Assembly: GCA_003284565.1 (NCBI GenBank)
Contig: QBXO01000020.1
Span: forward strand, 1 to 35,415
Length of the DNA stretch: 35,415 nt
Direction of reading: 5' to 3'
Origin: SAR116 cluster bacterium AG-321-K23
GTDB taxonomy: Bacteria; Pseudomonadota; Alphaproteobacteria; Puniceispirillales; Marisalimonadaceae
The notes under the pieces are model-generated. The model was not told the origin of the DNA and did no database searches. It was given only the letters and a program-made list of their open reading frames with translations. Below are positions 1 to 8,677 of this stretch, one piece after another. Made by a program: the position numbers and the translations under genes. How positions within the stretch are numbered: position 1 is the stretch's first letter; each line of letters starts with the position of its first letter.

Positions 1-762
1 TAGATTTGTATATAATCCAGACCGTGAAGGACCTATTTTTTCAACACCCTTCATAAAAAAGATTTGAGCTAAAAATGATGGAAAAATAATTATTACACCT
101 AATATTATACACCCTCTATATCCAGGAAGTATAAACTGATTTGAAAAAAATTCAAAAATCAACCCAGGAATTGAACCTAAAAAAGCTACATATGCAAAAA
201 AAGTAAGTAAAGGAAGCGCCCCAATTTTAGGTTTTTTTCTTAAACCTACTGCATATACTGCATATAAGGAGCAGGCAAAAATCATTATAATATCACCATT
301 ATTTAATTCTAAGTTAAGCAATAAACTTAGATTTCCAGCACTAACTACTATCAATACAGCTATAAATGTAATTAATACCCCTAAAAATTGAGTTAAATTT
401 ATTTTATCTTTTAACCAAACCCATGCAATTATAATTATAAATGCTGGCATTGTTCCTTGAACCAAACCTAAGTTTATTGCTATAGTATTGTGAGCCGCGA
501 TATAATATGCAGAGTTAAAACCTGTAAAACCAAATAAACCCATAAAAATAATCCATTTAAGTCTTTTATTTACAATACTCCATATTTCTTTCAATTGATT
601 TCTGCATAAAATTGATAATATTATTGAAACAAAGAACCACCTTACACTTACTATTAATAATGGAGAAACCTCGCCAACTGCTGCTCTACCTGCTATAGTA
701 TTGAAAGCCCAAAAAATAGACGTAAGTGTTAATAGAAAATGAGGATTGGTTAAAATTTTCAT
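1..762 (-). CDS. EamA/DMT-family permease, C-terminus cut by window edge
   Basis: An open frame runs from an ATG at 762 to base 1 with no stop, giving 254 residues; the C-terminus lies outside the window. The protein starts MKILTNPHFLLTLTSIFWA and is a series of hydrophobic helices. It shows the two-fold EamA architecture: an early FWAFNTIAGRAA helix, then a second half containing GDIIMIFACSLYAVY and, near the edge, GVEKIGPSRSGLYTNL, which matches the conserved EamA stretch before the last helices. It is a predicted inner-membrane drug/metabolite exporter of unknown substrate. It is divergent from the molybdenum hydroxylase operon across 108 bp, so the two may share a control region. It is one of three EamA proteins in the first 10 kb. 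Confidence 0.85.
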   Translation of the reverse strand, partial: MKILTNPHFLLTLTSIFWAFNTIAGRAAVGEVSPLLIVSVRWFFVSIILSILCRNQLKEIWSIVNKRLKWIIFMGLFGFTGFNSAYYIAAHNTIAINLGLVQGTMPAFIIIIAWVWLKDKINLTQFLGVLITFIAVLIVVSAGNLSLLLNLELNNGDIIMIFACSLYAVYAVGLRKKPKIGALPLLTFFAYVAFLGSIPGLIFEFFSNQFILPGYRGCIILGVIIIFPSFLAQIFFMKGVEKIGPSRSGLYTNL

Positions 763-870
763 AAATTTTTGTGCTTTAAAATTTAAATATATTGAATAAG
801 AAAAAATAAATTGTTATTTTGTTTATAATTCTTTTTTCTTTATATTCAAATTTAATCTTTGGGAGATAAA

Positions 871-1740
871 ATGTCAGACACACAATACCTAGCTGCAAAA
901 ACTATAGATGAAGCTGTTGATGCTCATGCAAAAGCTAATGGATCAGCACGTTTCTTGGCTGGTGGAACAGACTTATTAGTTCAAATCAAAAGTGGTATTA
1001 GAAAACCTAATTTAGTTATAGACATAAAAAAAATTGTTGAACTAAACTCTATTAAAGAAATTTCTGACAATGAGTTTATGGTAGGCGCCTCTGTTTCCGG
1101 TGCAAACCTAAATAGAAATCCTAAATTTGCTAAACTTTGGCCAGGTGTTCTGGAAGCATTTAGGCTCATTGGTTCAGAACAAATACAAGGAAGGGCTTCT
1201 CTTGGGGGAAATTTATGTAATGGCTCACCTGCTGGTGATAGTGTGCCAGCATTAATTGCAGCTGGATGTAAAGCAGTAATAGCTGGACCCGAAGGAAGAA
1301 AAGAAATACCTATTGAAAATTTTCACTTGGGACCAGGTAAAACAATATTAGAAAATGGGCAAATGCTAGTTAGTCTTAAATTTCCAAAGCGAAACAAAAA
1401 CTCTTCTGATGCTTACTTAAGGATGACACCTAGAACAGAAATGGACATCGCAGTTGTTGGATGTGGAGTGAATATTTCAATGGTCAATGGTATATGTACA
1501 AACGCCAGAGTTTCATTAGGTGCTGTTGCCCCAACACCATTATTAATAAAAGAAGCAACAGAAATAATGGTTGGATCCAGTTTAGATGAATATACTCTAG
1601 ATAAAGTATCAAAAATATGCATGGATGCATGCAATCCAATTAATGATAAAAGAGGAACAATTGAATATAGAACAAAAGTTGCAGGAGTTTTGTTTAAAAG
1701 GACTACTAATATTGCAGTTGATAGAATTATAGGAAATTAA
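871..1740 (+). CDS. Molybdenum hydroxylase FAD-binding subunit (CoxM/XdhB-like)
   Basis: This is the medium subunit of a xanthine dehydrogenase/CO dehydrogenase-family enzyme. It carries FAD and passes electrons from the iron-sulfur subunit to the acceptor. The visible FAD-binding motifs are AGGTDLL (about residues 30-36) and QGRASLGGNLCNGSPAGD (about 106-123), followed by the C-terminal CODH FAD domain. I chose the ATG at 871 (289 aa) because GGGAG at 861-865 is well spaced for it; an in-frame TTG at 859 would overlap that site. It is first in a three-gene operon, with 2 bp to the 2Fe-2S gene. A TATAAT-like -10 lies at 824-829 without a good -35. The family is secure, the substrate unknown. 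Confidence 0.93.
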   Translation: MSDTQYLAAKTIDEAVDAHAKANGSARFLAGGTDLLVQIKSGIRKPNLVIDIKKIVELNSIKEISDNEFMVGASVSGANLNRNPKFAKLWPGVLEAFRLIGSEQIQGRASLGGNLCNGSPAGDSVPALIAAGCKAVIAGPEGRKEIPIENFHLGPGKTILENGQMLVSLKFPKRNKNSSDAYLRMTPRTEMDIAVVGCGVNISMVNGICTNARVSLGAVAPTPLLIKEATEIMVGSSLDEYTLDKVSKICMDACNPINDKRGTIEYRTKVAGVLFKRTTNIAVDRIIGN

Positions 1741-1742
1741 AT

Positions 1743-2222
1743 ATGGGAAAGATTCAAGTTTCTACGAAAATTAATAATGAAAACGTTGAGTATTTATGTG
1801 AGCCTCATGATACAATGTTAAATGTTTTAAGAAATCAGTTAAATCTTACTGGCTCTAAAGAAAGTTGTGGTTCAGGTGATTGCGGTTCATGCAGCATTAT
1901 ATTAGATGAAGAGCTTGTATGTTCCTGCCTAATGTTAGCTGCAGAAGCAGAAGGTAGCAGCATTGAAACGATAGAGGGTATGTCAGAAGGTGGTAAATTA
2001 CATGCTTTGCAACAAAAATTTCTTGAAAAAGCTGCACTTCAATGTGGTATTTGCACACCTGGTTTTTTAATGGCCTCTAAAGCACTCTTAGATCATAATC
2101 CATCACCAACAGAAACAGAAGTAAGGTATTGGCTGGCTGGCAATTTATGCAGATGTACTGGATATGACAAAATTGTTAAAGCTGTACTAGAAGTTGCTGA
2201 TGAAATCAAGGAGAATGCTTAA
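1743..2222 (+). CDS. Molybdenum hydroxylase 2Fe-2S subunit (CoxS/XdhC-like)
   Basis: This small subunit has two [2Fe-2S] clusters that wire the molybdenum site to the FAD. The N-terminal plant-ferredoxin-type cluster uses Cys42, Cys47, Cys50 and Cys62. The C-terminal four-helix cluster uses Cys101, Cys104, Cys136 and Cys138 (QCGICTPGF and GNLCRCTGY). All eight ligands are present and the spacing is that of CoxS; an extra Cys sits at position 60. At 159 aa it has the usual length. It starts 2 bp after the FAD subunit, and its TAA overlaps the ATG of the large subunit by one base (TAATG), which suggests translational coupling of subunits made in equal amounts. Confidence 0.95.
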   Translation: MGKIQVSTKINNENVEYLCEPHDTMLNVLRNQLNLTGSKESCGSGDCGSCSIILDEELVCSCLMLAAEAEGSSIETIEGMSEGGKLHALQQKFLEKAALQCGICTPGFLMASKALLDHNPSPTETEVRYWLAGNLCRCTGYDKIVKAVLEVADEIKENA

Positions 2223-4459
2223 TGAATGAAATAAGTAATAAATGGATTGGTAAAAACACTGTAAGACCTGATGGTGCTGATAAAGTTACAGGTCGAGCTC
2301 AATATTCATCAGACACTTCGATGCCAGGTATGATTTGGGGTCATGTGCTAAGAAGTCCTCATCCTCATGCTAAAATACTATCCATTAACACAAAAAAGGC
2401 GGAGGCATTGGAAGGAGTTAAAGCTGTAATAACTTCAAAAGATGTAGTTGACTTCCCACTCGACACACCGGTTTTATTAGGAATTCAAGATATGCGCTGG
2501 ATGTGTAGAAATGTAATGGCTAGAGATAAAGTACTTTTTCATGGCCATCCCCTTGCTGCAGTTGCAGCAACTACTGAGGCAATAGCAGAAAAAGCATGTG
2601 AATTAATCGAAGTAGAGTATGAAGTTTTACCATGGGCAATCGAAATTGATGATGCAATAAAACCTGATGCTCCTATTTTACATGACCATATTGAATTTGA
2701 TGGAAAGCCCTCAAATATAGCTGGAACTCTTGAACATAAAAAAGGTAATCTTGAAGAAGGTTTTTCAAAAGCTGATGTTATTATTGAAAGAGAATTCAAA
2801 ACTGAAGCAGTTCATCAAGGTTATTTAGAAACACATTCATGTTTAGTTAGTGTTGCTGCGGATGGTAGAGCTACTATATGGAGTTCAAGCCAAGGCCAAT
2901 TTATGGTAAGAGCAATGACTTCTTACTTAACTGGTATACCACAAAGTAACATTAGAGCTATTCCAGCTGAAATTGGTGGAGGATTTGGTGGCAAAACTAT
3001 AGTTTACCTTGAACCATTAGCTACTATCTTATCACAAAAAACAGGTCGTCCAGTTAAAATTGTTATGAACAGAGAAGATACAATGAGAGCCTCTGGTCCA
3101 ACATCTGGTTCTAAAAGTAAAGTAAAAATAGGTGTGACTAAGGATGGAAAAATTGTTGCAGCACAAGGTATTTTTTATCTACAAGCAGGAGCATTTCCTG
3201 GTTCGCCAATAAGGGGTGCTGTAGGCTGTTCTCTTGCACCATATGATATACCTAATGCTCATACTTTTGGATACGACGTTGTGTCAAATAGATGTAAGGT
3301 AGCTGCGTATAGAGCCCCTGGAGCTCCTATAGGAGCGTATGGAGTTGAATGTGTTTTGGACGAAATTGCAGAAAAACTCGGTATGTGTCCTTTAGATTTA
3401 AGAAAAATTAATGCTGCTAAAGAAGGAACTCAAGCTGTGCACGGACCAACTTATCCACAAATGGGTTATTTAGAAACAGTAGAGGCTGCAATTAATCATC
3501 CTCATTACAAAGCCCCTTTAGGAAAGCATCAAGGGCGTGGTGTTGCAAGTGGATTTTGGTTTAACGCTGGAGGAGAGTCGAGTGCACAATTAAATATTAC
3601 TGAAGATGGAAATGTTGTTGTTACAACTGGACATCCTGATATTGGTGGATCAAGAGCATCAATAGCAAATATTACTGCTGAATTGTTAGGAATTCATCAT
3701 GATAAAGTATCTGTTTTAATTGGTGACACAGCAACAATTGGATATAGTAATCTTACTGGAGGAAGTAGAGTTTTATTTGCTTCAGCAATGGTTGTAACCG
3801 AATCTGCCAAAATAGTAATTAATCAGTTAAAACAAAGAGCTGCTAAGATTTGGGGTATTGATGAAGAAGCAATAGAATGGGAAAACGGTGCCGCAAGGCC
3901 TGCAGGAGATAACGCAGGAAAATTTGCTCCTCTTTCTTTAGCTGACTTAGCAGAAAAAGCTACCGCCACCGGTGGACCAATTGGAGCTGGATACCAGGTA
4001 AATACTGAAGGTGCTGAAGGTGGCTTTGCAACACATATTTGTGATGTTGAAGTAGATATGGACCTTGGAATAGTAAGAGTGAAACGATATACATCTATTC
4101 AAGACGTTGGTAAAGCTATCCATCCTGATTATGTAGAAGGTCAACTTCATGGTGGATGCGTTCAAGGTATAGGCTGGGCCTTAAGTGAAGAATATATTTA
4201 CAATAAAGATGGTCATTTGGATAATACAGGGTTTTTAGATTATAGAATGCCTGTATGTTCAGATTTACCAATGTTGGATACAGTATTAATAGAGATTCCC
4301 AATCCAAAACATCCACAAGGAGTAAGAGGTGTTGGTGAAGTCCCTTTAGTACCACCTCTGGCAGCTATATCTAATGCAGTTTATCAAGCAATTGGGAAAC
4401 GTTCATATAGTCTTCCAATGTCACCACCAAAAGTTTTGAAGATAATTGAAGATAATTAA
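2222..4459 (+). CDS. Molybdenum hydroxylase large, molybdopterin-binding subunit (CoxL/XdhA-like)
   Basis: This is the catalytic subunit (745 aa) of a xanthine dehydrogenase-superfamily hydroxylase; it binds molybdopterin-cytosine dinucleotide or a related cofactor. The fused aldehyde oxidase/XDH a/b-hammerhead domain occupies roughly residues 18-140 and is followed by the Mo-binding domains. Visible motifs are GGGFGGK (252-258), the active-site loop AYRAPGAP (362-369), QGIGWALSEE (648-657) and GVRGVGE, whose Glu706 is the expected catalytic base. The loop is not the AYRCSFR of form I CO dehydrogenase, so CO oxidation is unlikely; aldehyde, purine or N-heterocycle hydroxylation are all possible. 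No coxDEF-type maturation genes adjoin it, but moaC and moeA lie 16 kb away in the same window. Confidence 0.93.
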   Translation: MNEISNKWIGKNTVRPDGADKVTGRAQYSSDTSMPGMIWGHVLRSPHPHAKILSINTKKAEALEGVKAVITSKDVVDFPLDTPVLLGIQDMRWMCRNVMARDKVLFHGHPLAAVAATTEAIAEKACELIEVEYEVLPWAIEIDDAIKPDAPILHDHIEFDGKPSNIAGTLEHKKGNLEEGFSKADVIIEREFKTEAVHQGYLETHSCLVSVAADGRATIWSSSQGQFMVRAMTSYLTGIPQSNIRAIPAEIGGGFGGKTIVYLEPLATILSQKTGRPVKIVMNREDTMRASGPTSGSKSKVKIGVTKDGKIVAAQGIFYLQAGAFPGSPIRGAVGCSLAPYDIPNAHTFGYDVVSNRCKVAAYRAPGAPIGAYGVECVLDEIAEKLGMCPLDLRKINAAKEGTQAVHGPTYPQMGYLETVEAAINHPHYKAPLGKHQGRGVASGFWFNAGGESSAQLNITEDGNVVVTTGHPDIGGSRASIANITAELLGIHHDKVSVLIGDTATIGYSNLTGGSRVLFASAMVVTESAKIVINQLKQRAAKIWGIDEEAIEWENGAARPAGDNAGKFAPLSLADLAEKATATGGPIGAGYQVNTEGAEGGFATHICDVEVDMDLGIVRVKRYTSIQDVGKAIHPDYVEGQLHGGCVQGIGWALSEEYIYNKDGHLDNTGFLDYRMPVCSDLPMLDTVLIEIPNPKHPQGVRGVGEVPLVPPLAAISNAVYQAIGKRSYSLPMSPPKVLKIIEDN

Positions 4460-4488
4460 TTATAAAAATAGTTTAATTATTTAGATCG

Positions 4489-5439
4489 ATGAATCAAAAT
4501 AATAAAACTTTAATAATATTAGCTTATTTTTCTGCTTTTTTAGGCGTTTGTGGTCATGCTAGTTCTGAATTTTTTGTTAAACTTTCAGGTATTTCTGGTG
4601 TTGAAGTATCTGTTTGGAGGTTTGGTTTAGGTGGCTTTGCCTTATTGATATTGTGTTTAATTAATCCATCATCTAGAAACTTAATTGTACCACTCAAAAA
4701 AGATTTTTTCTCCATTGTTATTCTTTCTGTTTTTGGAATGGCATTTGGACAATTCTTGTTTCATTGGGCTCTAGATTTTGCTTCTGTTGTTCAAGTTGCT
4801 ACTATGGTTACTGTAATGCCCATAGGAGTTGTTTTTGTAGCTCGTCTGATTGAAGGAACTAAAATAACACCCCCAAAAATAGTAAGTGGTATTGGCGCTT
4901 TTCTAGGATGTATTTTTTTACTTACCGACGGCTACTTAGAACAACTTAGTGGAACTGGTGACAGTATATTAGGAATTTACTTGTCTATTGGTTGTGCCTT
5001 AGTTGGGGCGATTTATCTTGTTATGGTAAAACCCTATGTACAAATATATGGACCAATAAGGATGACCACATACACGTTTGTACTTGGCTTTATAGCTTTA
5101 TATCCATCTATAGGTATTATTTGGAATATATGGATAAATCCATTCGATCTTTTTGATAGAACTCATATTGAATATATATCCATCATAACTCTTGGAGTTT
5201 GGAACACTTGTATAGCATTTATACTTTGGTTATGGGGGCTGTCGAAAATTCCTGACGTCGCAAGAGGAAATTATTTGTTTTTCTTAAAACCGGTGATTGC
5301 TCTAGGATTGGCATTTTTTATTCTTGAAGATGATATTACTATCAATCAATTAATAGCAATTTTTGTAATAACAGGATTTGTGATGTTAGAAATTTTTTAT
5401 AACCCAATTTCTAATTTTTTTAAAATAAATAGAAATTAA
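4489..5439 (+). CDS. EamA/DMT-family permease
   Basis: This is a 316-residue integral membrane protein with about ten hydrophobic helices in two EamA repeats. The first repeat begins ILAYFSAFLGVCGHASSEFF. The second ends with the conserved tail LFFLKPVIALGLAFFILEDD and a last helix. It is probably an inner-membrane exporter of a small metabolite or amino acid; substrates cannot be read from sequence in this family. It follows the molybdenum hydroxylase large subunit by 29 bp on the same strand with no visible terminator, so it could be co-transcribed and move the hydroxylase substrate or product. That link is inference from position only. Confidence 0.85.
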   Translation: MNQNNKTLIILAYFSAFLGVCGHASSEFFVKLSGISGVEVSVWRFGLGGFALLILCLINPSSRNLIVPLKKDFFSIVILSVFGMAFGQFLFHWALDFASVVQVATMVTVMPIGVVFVARLIEGTKITPPKIVSGIGAFLGCIFLLTDGYLEQLSGTGDSILGIYLSIGCALVGAIYLVMVKPYVQIYGPIRMTTYTFVLGFIALYPSIGIIWNIWINPFDLFDRTHIEYISIITLGVWNTCIAFILWLWGLSKIPDVARGNYLFFLKPVIALGLAFFILEDDITINQLIAIFVITGFVMLEIFYNPISNFFKINRN

Positions 5440-5459
5440 TCACATCAGATAGAGAAAAA

Positions 5460-5492
5460 TATTTCAACTTGAAATAAAAATGTTATTTTTAT
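5460..5492 (+). promoter_or_regulatory. Two overlapping inverted repeats upstream of gnd
   Basis: Bases 5460-5476 form a perfect dyad of two 8-bp arms around one base (TATTTCAA c TTGAAATA). It overlaps a second AT-only hairpin at 5474-5492 (ATAAAAA / TTTTTAT around five bases). Both lie in the 73-bp gap between the permease and gnd. The odd-centred 17-bp dyad resembles a repressor operator, but no regulator gene is nearby and the AT content makes chance dyads more likely. Confidence 0.35.
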
Positions 5493-5512
5493 CCTAAAAG
5501 GTAAATCGTCTT

Positions 5513-6892
5513 ATGAATATTGGAATAATTGGACTTGGTTCAATGGGATTAAATTTAGCTAAGAATATTATATCAAAAAAACATAAAGTTTATGCATATG
5601 AACAAAATTCTACAATTAAAAAAAATCTAAAAAAAAATAATATTCAAAATTTATTTCTAACCAAATCTTTAAGTGAACTCATAAACAAAGTAAATTCACC
5701 AAGAATTATAATGCTCAGCTTACCAGCTGATAAAGTAGATGAAGTAATTAATGAATTAACTAATTTTTTAGAACCTAAAGACATTATTGCCGACCTTGGA
5801 AATTCACTTTATCTAAAGTCAATAGAAAGAGATAATTTATTAAAAAGTCATAAGATAAACTTTTTGGGTGTTGGGGTTTCAGGTGGACCTAGAGGAGCTA
5901 AAAATGGGCCAGCAATAATGGTTGGTGGGTCAAAAGAAGCATGGAATAAAACCAGACATATATTTGAAGATATTGCAGCAAAGAATGATAAACAAAAGGC
6001 TTGTTCTTTTTTTGGAAGTGCTGGTTCAGGTCATTTTGTGAAATTGATACATAATGGAATTGAATATGCACTGATGGAAGTATTAGCTGAGATAAGTAAT
6101 ATCTTAGATAAGTTTTATAATCTAAATAATGATGTAATTGAAAAAAAATTTAGAGATTTACTTAAAACTAACTCTTCTTCGTTTCTGCTGCGAATAACTT
6201 CTGAAATAATAAATGCTAAAAATGACAAAGATCAATATTTCATAAATGAAGTTGACCCTGAAATTGGACAAAATGGAACTGGTGTTTGGGCTATTAAAGC
6301 AGCACTAGATTTAGGGGTTGCCATTCCATCTATTTATGAAGCTGTATCTGCAAGATCTAATTCAAAAAATTTTAATTATAATTACGACCAAAGTCCTAAA
6401 AACAAAAAGTATTTTTTAAATAATAAAGATAATGAAATCTCCCTTGAACAAATAATTTTTTTTAATTTTGCATGTTCTATATACCAAGGTCTCAATATTA
6501 TTAATGAATCGAATAAATGGAATTTTTTTGATTTTAAAATTGAAGATGTTTTTCAATCATGGAGTGCAGGATGTATTTTACAGGGTAAATATTTAGAAAT
6601 TATTTCAAAAGAATTCCTCAAGCATAAAAAAATTGAACCACAATATTTATATAATTTAATTAAAACAAATTGCTCAGATCAATTAAAATCTGTTAGAGAA
6701 TTTAATTCAAATGCAATTAAAATGGGTATAACCTGCCCTGTTTTATCTTCAAATCTAGCATATTATGATCAAATGTTTTCAAATCATAAAATTGGTGAAT
6801 TAATACAATTACAAAGAAGTTATTTTGGACTTCATCCAATTAGAGAGAAAAAAAGTAATAACAAGATAACCCCCTACTGGACAAACTTATGA
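5513..6892 (+). CDS. gnd: 6-phosphogluconate dehydrogenase, decarboxylating
   Basis: It oxidises and decarboxylates 6-phosphogluconate to ribulose 5-phosphate and makes NAD(P)H in the pentose phosphate pathway. The Rossmann motif GLGSMG is at residues 7-12. The substrate signature VSGGPRGAKNGPAIMVGG spans 122-139. The catalytic cluster GHFVKLIHNGIEY holds Lys177, His180, Asn181 and Glu184, matching sheep Lys183, His186, Asn187 and Glu190. The C-terminal R435-SYFGLH441 corresponds to the conserved RDYFGAH. At 459 residues it is the long form. Its stop overlaps the gluconokinase start (ATGA), so the product of the kinase feeds directly into this enzyme from a coupled mRNA. An AAAGG at 5495-5499 is the likely ribosome site. 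Confidence 0.95.
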   Translation: MNIGIIGLGSMGLNLAKNIISKKHKVYAYEQNSTIKKNLKKNNIQNLFLTKSLSELINKVNSPRIIMLSLPADKVDEVINELTNFLEPKDIIADLGNSLYLKSIERDNLLKSHKINFLGVGVSGGPRGAKNGPAIMVGGSKEAWNKTRHIFEDIAAKNDKQKACSFFGSAGSGHFVKLIHNGIEYALMEVLAEISNILDKFYNLNNDVIEKKFRDLLKTNSSSFLLRITSEIINAKNDKDQYFINEVDPEIGQNGTGVWAIKAALDLGVAIPSIYEAVSARSNSKNFNYNYDQSPKNKKYFLNNKDNEISLEQIIFFNFACSIYQGLNIINESNKWNFFDFKIEDVFQSWSAGCILQGKYLEIISKEFLKHKKIEPQYLYNLIKTNCSDQLKSVREFNSNAIKMGITCPVLSSNLAYYDQMFSNHKIGELIQLQRSYFGLHPIREKKSNNKITPYWTNL

Positions 6893-7401
6893 GTAATAAA
6901 TTTATTACAATACTTATAATGGGTGTTGCTGGTTCTGGCAAAACAACAATTGCAAAAATGTTATCAAAAAAAATAAACGCATTTTTAATTGAAGCAGATG
7001 ATTATCACAGTAAAAATAATATTAATAAGATGAGCTCAGGCATTCCGTTAAATGACGCCGACAGATATGATTGGCTTGTTAAAATTAGAGAAGAAATCAA
7101 AAAAAGGAAAAGTATTCAAAACCTAGTTGTTACATGTTCTGCATTAAAAGAAAAGTATAGATTAATACTGAACGTTGATGAATATCATCTAGTTTATTTA
7201 AAAATTAGTAAAAGTACTGCAAAGGTAAGGATGAAAAATAGAAAAGATCATTTTATGCCTTACAGCTTGGTTGATAGTCAATTCGCTATTTTGGAAGAAC
7301 CAGATGTTTGCATAACATTAGATGAACTTCTTACACCAGATGAAATGCTGACACATTTGACCTCAATTATTGATAATAACGAATTTTCTTATGAAAAATA
7401 A
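6889..7401 (+). CDS. gntK: Gluconokinase (GntK/IdnK type)
   Basis: It phosphorylates D-gluconate with ATP to 6-phosphogluconate, the substrate of the preceding gene. It is a small P-loop kinase of 170 aa, normal for the family. The Walker A motif GVAGSGKT is at residues 12-19. The gluconate-kinase signatures are EADDYHSKNNINKMSSGIPL (35-54), DADRYDWL, CSALKEKYR (83-91) and HFMPYSLVDSQFAILE, which contains the typical SLxxSQF. It overlaps gnd by 4 bp and the downstream helicase by 11 bp, giving a three-gene translationally coupled set. No gluconate transporter is next to it in this window. Confidence 0.95.
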   Translation: MSNKFITILIMGVAGSGKTTIAKMLSKKINAFLIEADDYHSKNNINKMSSGIPLNDADRYDWLVKIREEIKKRKSIQNLVVTCSALKEKYRLILNVDEYHLVYLKISKSTAKVRMKNRKDHFMPYSLVDSQFAILEEPDVCITLDELLTPDEMLTHLTSIIDNNEFSYEK

Positions 7402-8677
7402 AAGTAATAATTACAGTGATATACCTGAAAAAATTGAATTTGATAATGAATTCAAAGAAATTTTTAATTTAATGGAATATTCTGAACAAAATTTTTTTAT
7501 TACTGGCAAAGCTGGCACAGGCAAGACAACATTATTAGAATATTTTAGAATCAATTCAAAAAAAAACTTTGTAATATTAGCATCAACGGGAATATCTGCA
7601 ATAAAAGCAAAAGGCAAAACCATTCACTCTTTTTTTCTTTTTCCACCAAGAATATTAATAAATGAAAAAATCAAAAAATTAAGAAGTAAAGTAATAAGTA
7701 AAATTGATACTATATTAATTGATGAGTGTTCTATGATAAGATGTGATGTTCTTGATGCTATAGATCAATCACTTAGATCAAATAGAAATAGTAATAAAAG
7801 CTTTGGGGGTATTCAAATTATTCTTTTAGGAGACTTACATCAACTCCCGCCAGTAATAAGAGAAAATGAAAGAGAAATTTTCAATAATTTCTATCCAGAT
7901 GGTCATTATTTTTTTAATGCAAAATGCTTTAATGAAAGTGATATTCAAACGTATGAACTAACGAAGGTCTTTAGACAAAAAGATGAAGATTTTATTAATT
8001 TACTCAACAAAATTAGGTCTGGAAACGTAAATGATAATGATCTCTTTTTATTAAATAACAGAGTTGTTAGTCAAAATTCAGATATTCCTTCAGAGACAAT
8101 CATATTGTCTCCAACAAATAAAAGAGTAGATTCAATCAATAATGTTAACCTTCAAAATATAAACAGTGAAACATTTTCTTATGCTTCATCTGAAACAGGT
8201 GACTTCAAAGAAAAACCAGCTGACGAAATTCTTGAGCTAAAAGTTGGAGCTCAAGTAATGCTAATTAAAAATGACTTAAAATCTCCAAAAAGATGGGTTA
8301 ATGGATCAATTGGTTTGGTTACTCAGTTAACAGAAGATTCTATTCATTTAAAAATTAAAAATAAAATTTATAAAATTACACAAGATACTTGGGAAAAATT
8401 TGATTATTTGATTAAAGATGGTCAAGTTATGCATGAAGTTGTAGCAACTTTTACTCAATACCCTATCAAGCTAGCTTGGGCTGTAACAATACATAAAAGC
8501 CAAGGACAAACTTTTGAAAAAGCTGTAATAGATTTAGACAAAGGCTCATTTGCTCCTGGTCAAACTTATGTCGCATTAAGCAGAGTTACTTCTTTGGATG
8601 GTCTTTTTTTAACGCGACCAATAAATGTATCTGATGTGGTTTTTGATCAGAATATTGAAGATTATTTTCTTAATTGA
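7391..8677 (+). CDS. PIF1/RecD-like superfamily 1 DNA helicase
   Basis: An ATP-dependent DNA helicase of the PIF1-like SF1B group (428 aa from the ATG at 7391). The visible motifs in order are Walker A GKAGTGKTT (39-47), motif Ia ILASTGISA (62-70), Walker B ILIDECSM (108-115), motif III GDLHQLPPV (147-155), the FRQ of motif IV (194-196), and the C-terminal AVTIHKSQGQTF and YVALSRVTSLDGL motifs V and VI. A TTG at 7370 is in frame, but the ATG at 7391 is preferred because the helicase core starts about 35 residues later either way. It overlaps gluconokinase by 11 bp and, at its 3' end, the convergent permease by 16 bp. Family members act at forks, G-quadruplexes or in recombination; the specific role here is not known. 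Confidence 0.9.
   Translation: MKNKSNNYSDIPEKIEFDNEFKEIFNLMEYSEQNFFITGKAGTGKTTLLEYFRINSKKNFVILASTGISAIKAKGKTIHSFFLFPPRILINEKIKKLRSKVISKIDTILIDECSMIRCDVLDAIDQSLRSNRNSNKSFGGIQIILLGDLHQLPPVIRENEREIFNNFYPDGHYFFNAKCFNESDIQTYELTKVFRQKDEDFINLLNKIRSGNVNDNDLFLLNNRVVSQNSDIPSETIILSPTNKRVDSINNVNLQNINSETFSYASSETGDFKEKPADEILELKVGAQVMLIKNDLKSPKRWVNGSIGLVTQLTEDSIHLKIKNKIYKITQDTWEKFDYLIKDGQVMHEVVATFTQYPIKLAWAVTIHKSQGQTFEKAVIDLDKGSFAPGQTYVALSRVTSLDGLFLTRPINVSDVVFDQNIEDYFLN

Noticed and set aside
2222-4459. Form I carbon monoxide dehydrogenase (coxMSL)
   Set aside because: Subunit make-up fits, but the large-subunit loop is AYRAPGAP rather than the AYRCSFR with the copper-binding Cys, and no cox accessory genes are next to it.
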